Positions 1-7,600 of a DNA stretch of 11,028 nt are shown here, piece after piece. The first letter of the stretch is position 1. Each line of letters starts with the position of its first letter. The translations under genes and the position numbers were made by a program. The notes beneath the pieces were generated by a model. It did no database searches. It saw only the letters and a list, made by a program, of their open reading frames with translations, and had not been told where the DNA came from. Source of the DNA: Methanospirillum hungatei (GTDB lineage: Archaea > Halobacteriota > Methanomicrobia > Methanomicrobiales > Methanospirillaceae); NCBI RefSeq assembly GCF_020216685.1, contig NZ_JAIWNS010000179.1, positions 1 to 11,028 of the forward strand. The letters are read 5' to 3'.

Positions 1-70
1 GAAAAGAACAGGTAATGATCCATGGCTGACCAACTATACAGATTATTCAGCATTTGTCGTTTTTCATTAT

Positions 71-84
71 AATACTGCAGTATT
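71..84. promoter_or_regulatory. Perfect 14-bp palindrome, candidate operator
   Basis: AATACTGCAGTATT equals its own reverse complement over all 14 bases. It lies 162 bp upstream of the winged-helix regulator, in gene-free DNA. A palindrome of this kind suits a dimeric DNA-binding protein. It could serve the regulator at 246 or an unseen gene to the left. The sequence is direct; the operator role is inference. Confidence 0.35.
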
Positions 85-153
85 TGTAGTCTCGAGATCA
101 GATCTTTGAAAAATCCCTGTAAATTCTCTAAATGAGATAAACATGCGAAACTC

Positions 154-168
154 TCCCCTTATAGGGGA
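154..168. repeat. 15-base inverted repeat upstream of the regulator
   Basis: TCCCCT and AGGGGA form a 6-bp inverted repeat around the trinucleotide TAT. It sits about 40 bp upstream of the AT-rich promoter of the regulator at 246. It could be an operator, or a short hairpin ending a transcript from the left. No long T-tract follows on either strand, so the operator reading is slightly preferred. Confidence 0.3.
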
Positions 169-203
169 AGAAGCCAAGAAAATTTTAAGATAATCGGGTG
201 ACC

Positions 204-222
204 GATATAATAATAATATAAT
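204..222 (+). promoter_or_regulatory. AT-rich archaeal promoter for the winged-helix regulator
   Basis: The run GATATAATAATAATATAATA is a good archaeal TATA region. A start site about 25 bases downstream would fall around 232-245, almost on the ATG at 246. No clear Shine-Dalgarno sequence precedes that ATG. Together this suggests a leaderless or very short-leader transcript. Confidence 0.4.
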
Positions 223-245
223 AAAAACAATGGAATGAATCAGGG

Positions 246-644
246 ATGGGGATGGGTCCGGATACAGTAGTTCATCTTTCGGATACCGATATTGAGATAA
301 TTGATATCCTTTCTGACGTTGGTTTGAAGAGTGGGGAAGCACGGGTGCTGGTTGTGCTCTTTAAGGGATATGACCTGACCTCGCGTGAGCTCGAACGGAT
401 ATCTGATCTCAGGCAGCCAGAAGTCAGTATAGCAATAAACCAGCTTATTAAACGGAGCTGGGTATATGTTACCAGTCATATCACCGAGAAAAAAGGGCGT
501 CCGGTCAAGGTTTACAGTCTTCAGCGTTCGATTGATGAGATCCTTGATCAGATCAAAGGTGAGATTGAAGGAGACTACCGCAGAAAGATTGAGGTTATTG
601 AGCGGGTCAGAGTGATGGTCCGTGAGGCAAAGGAAACCGAATAA
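246..644 (+). CDS. Winged-helix transcriptional regulator (TrmB/ArsR-like archaeal type)
   Basis: A 132-residue cytoplasmic DNA-binding protein. Residues 24-92 form one winged helix-turn-helix: GLKSGEARVLVVLF is the first helix, LTSRELERISDL the second, RQPEVSIAINQLIKR the recognition helix, and the wing ends in GRPVKVYSL. The pattern TSRELE..xxLRQPEVSIAI is typical of small archaeal regulators usually labelled ArsR- or TrmB-like. Residues 95-130 are charged and helical and probably form a dimerisation coiled coil. There is no ligand-binding domain, so the effector cannot be read from sequence. The start is ATG 246; a second ATG at 252 is in frame and equally possible, since no ribosome binding site decides between them. 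The following gene is 162 bp away. Palindromes upstream may be its own operator. Family is fairly sure; target is unknown. Confidence 0.85.
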   Translation: MGMGPDTVVHLSDTDIEIIDILSDVGLKSGEARVLVVLFKGYDLTSRELERISDLRQPEVSIAINQLIKRSWVYVTSHITEKKGRPVKVYSLQRSIDEILDQIKGEIEGDYRRKIEVIERVRVMVREAKETE

Positions 645-729
645 CTCTCCCTTTTCATTTATCTCCTGTATCAGGGAACAATATTTATTCGGATTAAACG
701 GATACCTCTTTTTTGCAGATCATAATCAG

Positions 730-737
730 ATATAATG
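730..737 (+). promoter_or_regulatory. Possible TATA box for the CARDB protein gene
   Basis: ATATAATG in the 162-bp gap would place a transcription start near 760 and give a leader of about 45 bases before the GTG at 807. A second TA-rich stretch (TATATATC, around 787-794) is too close to the start codon to drive it. Weak evidence based on spacing alone. Confidence 0.25.
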
Positions 738-795
738 GAGGGTTTCTTCCACCAGAAATATCAGGGACTGATGTCATACGCTACTGTATATATCT

Positions 796-802
796 GGTGA
801 TC
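796..802 (+). promoter_or_regulatory. Shine-Dalgarno site that fixes a GTG start
   Basis: GGTGATC is a 7-base match to the complement of the archaeal 16S rRNA 3' end (GAUCACCUCC). It is four bases before the GTG at 807. This and the signal peptide that follows make GTG 807 the start, rather than any internal ATG. Confidence 0.6.
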
Positions 803-806
803 ATCT

Positions 807-2450
807 GTGAAAGTGGCGTTCTGGGTAGCATCCATCATTCTTGTTCTGATCTGTTCTGTCGGTGTGGTCGCTGGCGAAGATATGACCGACCGGATTCAAT
901 ATGCTGAATACTGGTATCAGCAGGGAGTGTCTGAGTTCCTCTTAAAGCACTATGACCGGGCGCTGTATCTGCTGGATACTGCAGTCGCCCAGGATCCGGA
1001 TCTTGCCGATGCCTGGTACTGGCGTGGAGTGGTTCTCAGTGCTCTTGGCGATAGTGCGGGTTCAGCTGAATCGATAGCAAAAGCAAAAGCCATGAACCCC
1101 ATGATAGATGATCCCTTCCATCGGCGTGTCGGCCCTCTTGCAGAGCTGGTCATTACTCCTGTTCCGACACCCCGGACCGTCAGGGATGAAGGGCAGCCAC
1201 AGATGGTGGAGACAAAGATTGATCTCTCCAAGCAACCGGATCCGACCGGACCTGATATGGTTATCACGTCATTTGCTCCCCTGGTCAGGGAAGGAAATCC
1301 GCAGCTAGAGGTGAAGGCCACTGTTGTAAACCAGGGATACCGGCCATCCACGGACTTTTTCATAACCTTCTATGCGTCAGATGATGCAACAATCACTCGG
1401 GATGACACGCCGATCGGGTATTATCTTATTCCGAACCTGAAGCAGGGTATGGAGAAGAAACTTGTTGGGTACTTCCCGATGGACCGGATGCAGCCGGGAA
1501 CCTTTTACCTCGGGGCTATTGCTGATCCGGCAAATGAGATCATGGAGGTTTCAGAGGATAATAATGTGATCGCATCAGCCTCAAAAGTAACCATTCCTGA
1601 TGTGAAGAGTTCGGCATTCCTGGTCACAACCGGTTCTGTGCCATTTGTGTCAGAAGAGACGAAAGAGGATTCACGATTTACCATTACCCGTCCGGATCTT
1701 GTGATCAGTAAGGTTACCAGCCAGCAGTCTGCAGTACAGGGCGGGACCCTGAATGTGAATACCACAGTGAAAAACCAGGGGTCGGCATCTGCAGGACCAT
1801 TCAGGATCTCGCTCTATCTCTCACCAGATGCCCTGATTACTGAACAGGATCGTGAGATCGGATATGGGGACGTTACGGATCTCGGGGTCGGGATGCTCCG
1901 CGATGGAACCGCCGTTGCAACCGTCCCGGCAGATCTCATCCCCGGCACGTATTACCTGGGCGTGATGGTGGATTCAGGAAAAGTCATATCTGAAGAGAAT
2001 GAAGCAAATAATATTCTCTTTGCCGATAAGATGGTGAAGATCTCCGCCGGGACCCAGCCGGTCGTGACTGAAACTCCAAAACCACCCGCACTTCCAGATC
2101 TTACCATCCCTGATGTCAGTTCAGATAGTGAAGGAACCCCGGGCGGAGTCATGAATGTCTCAACATCAATACGGAATGTTGGAACAGGTGATGCAGGTTC
2201 CTTTATTGTCGAGCTCTATCTCTCCACCGATACCGAACTCTCTGATGAGGATATTCTGTTGGGTATGGGTGAGATACCAGAACTCCCCGCAGGCACTCAG
2301 TCTGATGGGAATGCTCCAACCCCGATTCCGGTGAACATGACTCCGGGAATATATTACTTTGGTATCCTGGTAGATGGTGAGAATGATGTCATCGAATCAG
2401 ATGAAAACAATAATATCAGGTTTGCAAAAATCCCGGTAACCATCAAATAA
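807..2450 (+). CDS. Exported TPR and triple-CARDB repeat protein
   Basis: A 547-residue protein probably secreted or held at the cell surface. Residues 1-23 are a signal peptide (K2, hydrophobic core to about 20, VVAG near the cleavage point). Residues 32-98 hold two tetratricopeptide repeats, with the second reading DAWYWRGVVLSALG. After a proline-rich linker come three CARDB-type Ig-like beta domains at about 149-264, 296-412 and 430-546. Each opens with PD(M/L)(V/T)I, has a VxNQG or RNVG strand turn, then GT/IYY(L)G, and ends near (E)DNN or ENEANN. CARDB modules occur in archaeal and bacterial surface proteins and are thought to mediate adhesion. There is no C-terminal membrane anchor, so attachment is unclear. 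The GTG start is supported by GGTGATC at 796-802. The chemoreceptor begins 38 bp downstream, so co-expression is possible. Ligand unknown. Confidence 0.85.
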   Translation: MKVAFWVASIILVLICSVGVVAGEDMTDRIQYAEYWYQQGVSEFLLKHYDRALYLLDTAVAQDPDLADAWYWRGVVLSALGDSAGSAESIAKAKAMNPMIDDPFHRRVGPLAELVITPVPTPRTVRDEGQPQMVETKIDLSKQPDPTGPDMVITSFAPLVREGNPQLEVKATVVNQGYRPSTDFFITFYASDDATITRDDTPIGYYLIPNLKQGMEKKLVGYFPMDRMQPGTFYLGAIADPANEIMEVSEDNNVIASASKVTIPDVKSSAFLVTTGSVPFVSEETKEDSRFTITRPDLVISKVTSQQSAVQGGTLNVNTTVKNQGSASAGPFRISLYLSPDALITEQDREIGYGDVTDLGVGMLRDGTAVATVPADLIPGTYYLGVMVDSGKVISEENEANNILFADKMVKISAGTQPVVTETPKPPALPDLTIPDVSSDSEGTPGGVMNVSTSIRNVGTGDAGSFIVELYLSTDTELSDEDILLGMGEIPELPAGTQSDGNAPTPIPVNMTPGIYYFGILVDGENDVIESDENNNIRFAKIPVTIK

Positions 2451-2461
2451 ATCACTCAACT

Positions 2462-2470
2462 CTTTTATAC
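2462..2470 (+). promoter_or_regulatory. TATA-like box between the CARDB and chemoreceptor genes
   Basis: CTTTTATAC lies in the 38-bp gap. Transcription from it would begin near 2490-2496, downstream of the first ATG of the receptor (2489) but upstream of the in-frame ATG at 2522. Such transcripts would use the second start. Read-through from the CARDB gene would use the first. Confidence 0.3.
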
Positions 2471-2488
2471 TATTAAGGGGGAAACACT

Positions 2489-5323
2489 ATGCATACGAAT
2501 AACAATAGTGTGGGAATTCCAATGACAGATAAACTTCGTGATATTCTTCTACACATCCTCTCTGACGATCCAAGTACCGATATTCCTGGTAGTGACGTAA
2601 TTCAAAGAGAAAGTGACCGTGAGCTGTTGGCATCATTTGTACAAAAAAGGGCCGTTCTCCAGAAAAAAAAGAACAGGATGGATGCAATTTTTGCCCATAG
2701 TCCCCAGCCGATACTCATCCTGAACCCGGAGGCCCTGATAACCGAGGTAAATCCGTCATTTCTTCAGATCAGCGGGTTTTCTGCAGAAGCATGTATTGGA
2801 AAACCGATCCAGACCATAGTGCCTGGATTTGTCCTTCCAGGTCATGGATATGATAAGAGCAGCAGAGATTCAGAAATTTTCACCCTGGATTTCCCCCTTG
2901 GAAGGCGAGTACTCGAGCAGTATCCCATCCCGGTTCGAGATGAATCTGGCACCCGTACTGAGATAATTCTTGTCTTTAAAGATATCACAATCCGGGTCCA
3001 GGCAGAACAGAAGGCAGAGGAGATACGGGAAAAACTGGCACATGATTATGGTGAACGTGTCAAGGAACAGAAGCTTTTTTACTCGGTTGCATCACTCATC
3101 CAGGACGATACTCTGTCGGTACCGGATGTACTCAGCAAAGTGGCATTTTTAATTCCTCCCGGCTGGCAGTACCCGGAAGAGACCGTCGCACGTATCCTGT
3201 ACGATGGAAAAGCATATCAAACTCCTGATTTTATCGAGACTACCTGGATTCAGCGGGCTCTCTTTCGGACCCGGCGGGGAACAGAGGGTAAAATCGAGGT
3301 AGCCTACCTGTCAGAAAAGGCTCCCGAATATGAAGGCCCGTTCCTGCTTGAGGAGAGAAATCTCATTAATTCGCTTGCCGAGATGCTCAAGACGTATATT
3401 GACCGAAAGGAGGGTGAGCAGGAACTTGAGAAAAAGATGCATGATCTTGGCGAGCGTGTGAAAGAACAGCAGCTTTTCTACAAAACTGCATCGCTTATCC
3501 AGGACGATTCAAAGAAGATAACCGAAGTGTTGCAGGATGTTGTTCTTCTCATTCCTCCAGGATGGCAGTATCCTGAGATCACCGGCGGCCGGATTCAGTA
3601 CGGGGATACTGCACTTGCAACCCCTAATTTCCGGGAAAGTCCATGGATTCAGACATCATCATTTATAACCCGTACCGGTATGACCGGAAAGATAGATGTT
3701 GTCTACCTTGAAGAAAAACCCCCGGAATATGAGGGACCATTCCTCAAAGAGGAGCGTAATCTGATAAATTCTCTGGCAGATATGCTTAAGACCTATATTG
3801 ATCGCAAGGAGGGAGAACAGGAACTGGAACGCAGGATGATGGAGATTGAGGAATTGGAACACCTGAATAATACGATAGTCCAGCAGATCCCAATGCCGGT
3901 TCTGCTTATTGATGAGAACCAGCAGATTCTGGTGACGAATGATGCATATATCCGATTAACGGGATATACCAGGGAAGAACTCCTCCATATGACTCCCCGT
4001 GATATTACTGTCCTTGAATATTCAGGAGAGGGTTTAAGGGAGTTATTGTCCACTAGGAAACCCACGTTTGGCGAACTTACCTGTGAATTTCCTCTTGGGA
4101 TCAGGATTCTTGAACAGTATGGTATCCCGATATTCTCCAGGTCAGGGTCGCTTGAAAATTTTTTGATTGTGTATAATGATATCACCGAGCGAAAACGGCA
4201 GGAAGAAGAGGTTCAGAAATTACTGACCGACTCCAGAACAATGTCTGAAACACTCTCAAAGAGTGCTGAGGATCTTGAAACCGGTATGGCACGGATGGCA
4301 AAAGGAGATCTCAGATATCGTGCACCGGTCATGGAGCAGGATCCCCTCTCAAAAATAAAAAATGATTATAACACTGCTCTTGCTGCCATCTCGCTTCTGA
4401 TAGAAGAACTTGAAGGTTCTATCTCTCTCCTGACCGGAACATCAGAGAAAACACTCTCGCAGACAGATAATATCAAGCAGGCAATTCGAGATATTGCAGA
4501 TGATGTTCAGAACTCAACTGCCGGAGCTCGTGAGCAGATGGAGGAGACAAGGCGGATATCTGATGACATCCGTCTCCTTTCTGAACGTATCAGTCAGATT
4601 GTTGATATCACCACACGGCTCATGGAACTTGCAGCTCAAACAGCCAGCCAGGGGATAGAGGCCGGACAGATAGGGGGTGTTGCCAATGAGAAGATGGAGT
4701 CTGTCGGGAAGATCAGTGCAGATAATATGAAGCAGATTACCGGACTGAATGAACAGATGGCAGAGATTGATAAGATAGTCCGGCTCATTTCAGATATCTC
4801 CAGTCAGACAAACCTTCTTGCACTCAATGCGGCAATAGAGGCCGCACGGGCCGGTGAACATGGCAGGGGATTTGCGGTGGTTGCCCAGGAAGTAAAAAAC
4901 CTGGCCGGTCAGTCAAAATTAGCAACCACCCAGATTGAAGAACTTATCCGGACTATCCAGTCAAAATCGGCTGATACCGTTACCTCAATTGAAGCAGCTT
5001 ATAAGGAGATTCAGGAGGGAATCGCAAGTGTGAATAAGACGATTGATGTTCTTTCCTCAATAACATCTCATGTGACCGAGATATCAGATGGTATCAGCCA
5101 GGTTATGGTTGCGACGAAGGATGAAGAGGTACTGATGAACCGTGTCCAGGAAGGTATCGGGGTAATGAACTCAGAGAGTGAGAAGAATCTGGCACGTATG
5201 GAAGAGATATCACACCGGATGGATGAGAGCAGGCATGCCACAGATGATATTGCATCCTCCTCACGGGAGATTGCCCGTCTCTCCGGAAATCTGAAGAAGC
5301 AGGCTGACAGATTTTCTCTGTAA
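2489..5323 (+). CDS. Soluble methyl-accepting chemotaxis-type receptor, PAS-GAF-like-GAF-like-PAS-MCP
   Basis: A 944-residue receptor with no membrane segment, so it should sense inside the cytoplasm and signal to CheA/CheW. Domains in order: PAS at about 64-170; two tandem 133-residue GAF-like units at 185-317 and 318-450, each with [10 protein letters not shown] and [17 protein letters not shown]; a second PAS at about 460-570; a HAMP-like helical linker at about 594-645 ([12 protein letters not shown]); and a long coiled-coil signalling domain to the C terminus. The signalling tip is unmistakable, with [20 protein letters not shown] then [15 protein letters not shown] at 771-806. No CheR-tethering pentapeptide is seen at the end (RFSL). 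GGGGG at 2477-2481 supports ATG 2489; ATG 2522 (residue 12) is an alternative. No cheA, cheW, cheB or cheR lies nearby, so it must work with a pathway encoded elsewhere. The exported gene at 5341 follows closely. The stimulus cannot be read from sequence. Confidence 0.93.
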   Translation: MHTNNNSVGIPMTDKLRDILLHILSDDPSTDIPGSDVIQRESDRELLASFVQKRAVLQKKKNRMDAIFAHSPQPILILNPEALITEVNPSFLQISGFSAEACIGKPIQTIVPGFVLPGHGYDKSSRDSEIFTLDFPLGRRVLEQYPIPVRDESGTRTEIILVFKDITIRVQAEQKAEEIREKLAHDYGERVKEQKLFYSVASLIQDDTLSVPDVLSKVAFLIPPGWQYPEETVARILYDGKAYQTPDFIETTWIQRALFRTRRGTEGKIEVAYLSEKAPEYEGPFLLEERNLINSLAEMLKTYIDRKEGEQELEKKMHDLGERVKEQQLFYKTASLIQDDSKKITEVLQDVVLLIPPGWQYPEITGGRIQYGDTALATPNFRESPWIQTSSFITRTGMTGKIDVVYLEEKPPEYEGPFLKEERNLINSLADMLKTYIDRKEGEQELERRMMEIEELEHLNNTIVQQIPMPVLLIDENQQILVTNDAYIRLTGYTREELLHMTPRDITVLEYSGEGLRELLSTRKPTFGELTCEFPLGIRILEQYGIPIFSRSGSLENFLIVYNDITERKRQEEEVQKLLTDSRTMSETLSKSAEDLETGMARMAKGDLRYRAPVMEQDPLSKIKNDYNTALAAISLLIEELEGSISLLTGTSEKTLSQTDNIKQAIRDIADDVQNSTAGAREQMEETRRISDDIRLLSERISQIVDITTRLMELAAQTASQGIEAGQIGGVANEKMESVGKISADNMKQITGLNEQMAEIDKIVRLISDISSQTNLLALNAAIEAARAGEHGRGFAVVAQEVKNLAGQSKLATTQIEELIRTIQSKSADTVTSIEAAYKEIQEGIASVNKTIDVLSSITSHVTEISDGISQVMVATKDEEVLMNRVQEGIGVMNSESEKNLARMEEISHRMDESRHATDDIASSSREIARLSGNLKKQADRFSL
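3041..3838 (+). repeat. Two tandem 399-bp in-frame repeat units inside the chemoreceptor
   Basis: Unit 1 is 3041-3439 and unit 2 is 3440-3838. They abut exactly and align at protein level over 133 residues without a gap. By eye about 91 of 133 residues agree, or roughly two-thirds. The last 35 residues (from EYEGPFL to QELE) are nearly identical; the middle has diverged most. At DNA level the two copies differ at many third positions, so the duplication is not recent. Confidence 0.9.
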
Positions 5324-5340
5324 TCAGGAGTACCCTTATA

Positions 5341-5838
5341 TTGAAACGGGTGAAACCTTCAGGTATGAACATTCGAGAACTTACCGGGTTATGTACCCTT
5401 CTTTCTCTTTTCATCCTGGCACAGACCGTATCAGCCGGCCCTGCTCTCACTGATGATGACACGGCATTTCTCTCTGACATTCTCACATCCGGAATCCCGA
5501 TGTTATACCAGACTCCGGAAGCGATGAATATCGGGGTATATTATGGACGGGATACCGCGATTGCCGATATTGCATCCAAAAAGAGTGAAGCGCTTCTTTC
5601 TTTTACCGAGAAGATAAAGGGGTATACGTTGAGCCCTGAAACGGCGAAAATTCGTGACTCATGGCTTAGTGCTGCTGACAAACTAAAAGCTGATCTTGAG
5701 GAGTATGGGACACTTATCCCAGGATGTGGATCCTGTGTGGCTGCAATGAATGAGATGTATCCTGACCTTCTTGCATCCGCTTCATCATTCCAGAAGGAAT
5801 TCATAACTTTTTATGAGAAAAATCAGGTTACTCCCTGA
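5341..5838 (+). CDS. Small exported protein with a CGSC motif, unknown function
   Basis: Not assigned to a known family. From TTG 5341 it is 165 residues; from the in-frame ATG 5365 it is 157. AGGAG (5326-5330) stands 10 bases before the TTG, and GGTGA (5349-5353) 11 bases before the ATG, so both starts are possible. Either gives an N-terminal signal peptide (hydrophobic LTGLCTLLSLFILAQTV, then SAG). The mature part is mostly helical by appearance, with heptad-like stretches around 72-122. It carries one cysteine pair, C129-G-S-C132, in the setting PGCGSCVAAM, which could form a disulfide or bind metal. It begins 17 bp after the soluble chemoreceptor, with no terminator seen between them, so the two are probably co-transcribed. 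The gene ends 3 bp from the convergent regulator. That it is a real gene is fairly sure; its role is not known. Confidence 0.72.
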   Translation: MKRVKPSGMNIRELTGLCTLLSLFILAQTVSAGPALTDDDTAFLSDILTSGIPMLYQTPEAMNIGVYYGRDTAIADIASKKSEALLSFTEKIKGYTLSPETAKIRDSWLSAADKLKADLEEYGTLIPGCGSCVAAMNEMYPDLLASASSFQKEFITFYEKNQVTP

Positions 5839-5841
5839 TTC

Positions 5842-6330
5842 TCATTCTATTCTTTTACACAAGACGTCGATTGCTTCCTGGAATGTCCGGCTGTCAGGCC
5901 GTACGATTACGACCGGGATGTCAACGATCCGCTCTATCAGGGTTGCAAGAATGGGAGCACAGATGATTCCACCTGCCCCTTCCTTTTCTGCCCGGACCGC
6001 TGCAACGATGCAGTCCTCCATGGTATTCGCAGTATATCCCTTGATCCTGATCTTTCTCCCGTTCATTTCGATGGTCCCGGCTCCAATTTCATCAAGGAGA
6101 AATTTTGCAGCGATGATGGCGATCATGTCCTGTTCATAGGGTTCCAGTGCCTGCACAATGGCCCGGACCGTTGATAACCGGGGATCGCGTTCTCCTGAGG
6201 TAATCTTATACAAAGTCGCAGGTGGAATCCCCGCAAGTTCTGCAAGTTCCTTCAGGCTCATCTGACGGCGGTCAAGTGCCTCTTCAAGGGCAGATTTAAA
6301 ATCTTGTCTGAAGACGGAGCGGGAGAACAT
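5842..6330 (-). CDS. XRE-family regulator with C-terminal alpha/beta domain
   Basis: A 162-residue predicted transcription factor. The N-terminal helix-turn-helix spans about 12-65: SLKELAELAGI is the positioning helix, PPATLYKITSGERDP the recognition helix and turn, and LSTVRAIVQALE the closing helix, a standard XRE/Cro fold. Residues 70-162 form an alternating strand-helix domain (TIEMNGRKIRIKGY, then GAGGIICAP, then DIPVVIVRPDSRTFQEAI). It recalls the Rossmann-like sensing domain of PrpR-type regulators, and may bind a small molecule; this comparison is from memory and tentative. The start is ATG at 6330; a GAGGAG about 19 bases upstream is too far to be a normal ribosome site. The gene diverges from hypD across 111 bp, so hypD and its own promoter are natural candidate targets. 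It converges on the exported protein gene with a 3-bp gap. Confidence 0.88.
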   Translation of the reverse strand: MFSRSVFRQDFKSALEEALDRRQMSLKELAELAGIPPATLYKITSGERDPRLSTVRAIVQALEPYEQDMIAIIAAKFLLDEIGAGTIEMNGRKIRIKGYTANTMEDCIVAAVRAEKEGAGGIICAPILATLIERIVDIPVVIVRPDSRTFQEAIDVLCKRIE

Positions 6331-6376
6331 ACTTACAGGTATGAGGTTTCTCCTCTATGACTGTTCAGGTAGGTCC

Positions 6377-6386
6377 TTTATATACT
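6377..6386. promoter_or_regulatory. TATA box in the divergent hypD/XRE-regulator region
   Basis: TTTATATACT is a near-perfect archaeal TATA box and is almost symmetrical, reading AGTATATAAA on the other strand. On the plus strand it predicts a start near 6405-6410 and a leader of about 35 bases to hypD. On the minus strand it predicts a start near 6353-6358, just upstream of the regulator at 6330. One shared bidirectional box is possible. Confidence 0.55.
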
Positions 6387-6441
6387 CACTTATTCTGGCA
6401 TCTGTTCCTGTTCTTGATGAGTATCTTTTTCACGTTTCAGG

Positions 6442-7488
6442 TTGACGTTTGAGAGATTTATGGCCGGGAAGAATCCGATTGCAGAGAAAATTCATGAGCT
6501 GACTGACCGGGATCTCACATTTATGCATGTATGCGGAACGCATGAGGCCGCTATCGCACGTCATGGTATCCGAAGTCTTCTTCCAAAGAATCTGAAGATT
6601 GTGATGGGTCCCGGATGTCCGGTCTGTATCACACCACAGGGAGAGATAGATGCAGCCCTTGAGTTTGCGGAAAAAGGGTGCATCATTGCGACATATGGTG
6701 ACCTGCTCAGAGTGCCTGGTTCGAACGGATCACTCGAGAGCTCCGGAGCCGATGTCCGTATTGTTCAGGGTGTGCATAAGGCTGTTGAGATTGCAAAGAA
6801 TACCGATAAAGAGGTTGTTTTCATATCAGTCGGATTTGAAACAACCGCACCAACCGTTGCAGCAATGCTTCTGACAAATCCTCCGAAGAACTTCTCCATT
6901 TTGAGTTGTCATCGCCTGGTTCCTCCCGCAATGGAGTGGTTGCTATCCCAGGGTGAGGCTGCTTTGCATGGATTTCTTCTACCCGGCCATGTACTGACTG
7001 TAACCGGTCTTGAAGAGTACCGACGCTTCCCGGTCCCTCAGGTTGTTGCAGGTTTTGAGCCTGATGATATTCTACTCGGTCTTCTCATGCTGGTCCAGCA
7101 GATCAGGGAAGGCACTGCACGGGTCGATAATGCATATCCACGAGCAGTTTGTGAGGAGGGCAATCCGAAGGCCATGGCGGTGATGAATATGGTCTTTGAA
7201 CCATGTGATGTTGAGTGGCGGGGATTCCCGGTTATTCCTCAATCTGGACTCCGGCTTCGTGAAGAGTTTTCTGCATGGGATGCCCAGAAGAAGTTTGGTG
7301 TTGAGATTAAGCCGACGAAGAAACAAGCCGGATGTATCTGTGATAAGATCCTCCGGGGTATTGCAACACCGGTTGATTGTAAACTTTTTGATAAGACGTG
7401 TACGCCACGGACTCCTGTCGGTCCGTGTATGGTCAGTCATGAAGGAGCGTGTAAAATCTGGCACCATTACCACATTCGGAAAGTATAA
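6442..7488 (+). CDS. hypD: HypD, [NiFe]-hydrogenase Fe(CO)(CN)2 centre assembly protein
   Basis: HypD works in the cytoplasm with HypC and HypE as the scaffold where the iron of [NiFe]-hydrogenases gains its CN and CO ligands. This 348-residue protein covers the family end to end. Visible motifs are VCGTHE at 30-35, GPGCPVC at 56-62, YGDLLRVPG at 85-93, GFETTAPT at 131-138, PGHV at 181-184 and VAGFEP at 202-207. The C-terminal [4Fe-4S] site fits C300, C313, C320 and C337, aligned from memory with E. coli HypD. TTG 6442 is taken as start because MTFERFMAG lines up with the family N terminus (MRFVDEYRAP in E. coli). ATG 6460 is the alternative; a stop lies in frame at 6418. Neither start has a strong Shine-Dalgarno site. 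No other hyp gene or hydrogenase subunit is in view, so the pathway is scattered. The XRE regulator is divergent next door. Confidence 0.97.
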   Translation: MTFERFMAGKNPIAEKIHELTDRDLTFMHVCGTHEAAIARHGIRSLLPKNLKIVMGPGCPVCITPQGEIDAALEFAEKGCIIATYGDLLRVPGSNGSLESSGADVRIVQGVHKAVEIAKNTDKEVVFISVGFETTAPTVAAMLLTNPPKNFSILSCHRLVPPAMEWLLSQGEAALHGFLLPGHVLTVTGLEEYRRFPVPQVVAGFEPDDILLGLLMLVQQIREGTARVDNAYPRAVCEEGNPKAMAVMNMVFEPCDVEWRGFPVIPQSGLRLREEFSAWDAQKKFGVEIKPTKKQAGCICDKILRGIATPVDCKLFDKTCTPRTPVGPCMVSHEGACKIWHHYHIRKV

Positions 7489-7499
7489 ACCCGATATGT

Positions 7500-7533
7500 G
7501 ATCATGATGATCTGGTCATGGTCTCTCTTTTTA
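7500..7533 (+). terminator. Hairpin and T-tract terminator after hypD
   Basis: GATCATGA (7500-7507) pairs with TCATGGTC (7516-7523) over 8 bp including one G-T wobble, with an 8-base loop. The pyrimidine run TCTCTTTTT follows, ending at 7533. It begins 12 bases after the hypD stop. Confidence 0.5.
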
Positions 7534-7569
7534 GTTTGTGAACTCTCGATGGACCTCTGACACCGAGGG

Positions 7570-7600
7570 GCAGTACCGGTAAAGTTACTGCTTAATTTTT
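7570..7600 (+). terminator. Second hairpin with T-rich tail
   Basis: GCAGTA (7570-7575) pairs with TACTGC (7586-7591), loop of 10 bases, followed by TTAATTTTT to 7600. With the terminator at 7500 it would form a tandem pair, or it may close a short RNA starting between the two. Confidence 0.4.

Noticed and set aside
1..15. Possible last codons of a gene entering from the left (ends in TAA at 13-15)
   Set aside because: Four codons are too few to support a gene call.
713..907. 64-codon ORF overlapping the start of the CARDB gene
   Set aside because: It overlaps the well-supported GTG start and signal peptide at 807 in another frame, and its product has no coding character.
950..1363. 137-codon minus-strand ORF inside the CARDB gene
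   Set aside because: Antisense shadow of a clear coding frame; serine- and arginine-rich with no recognisable domain.
5813..6139. 108-codon plus-strand ORF opposite the XRE regulator
   Set aside because: The minus strand carries an unmistakable helix-turn-helix protein here; this frame is its shadow.
7503..7559. Possible C/D box RNA (ATGATGA at 7504-7510 region, CTGA near 7556)
   Set aside because: The C-like box is part of the hypD terminator hairpin, no good C' or D' box lies between, and the terminal stem would be only three pairs.
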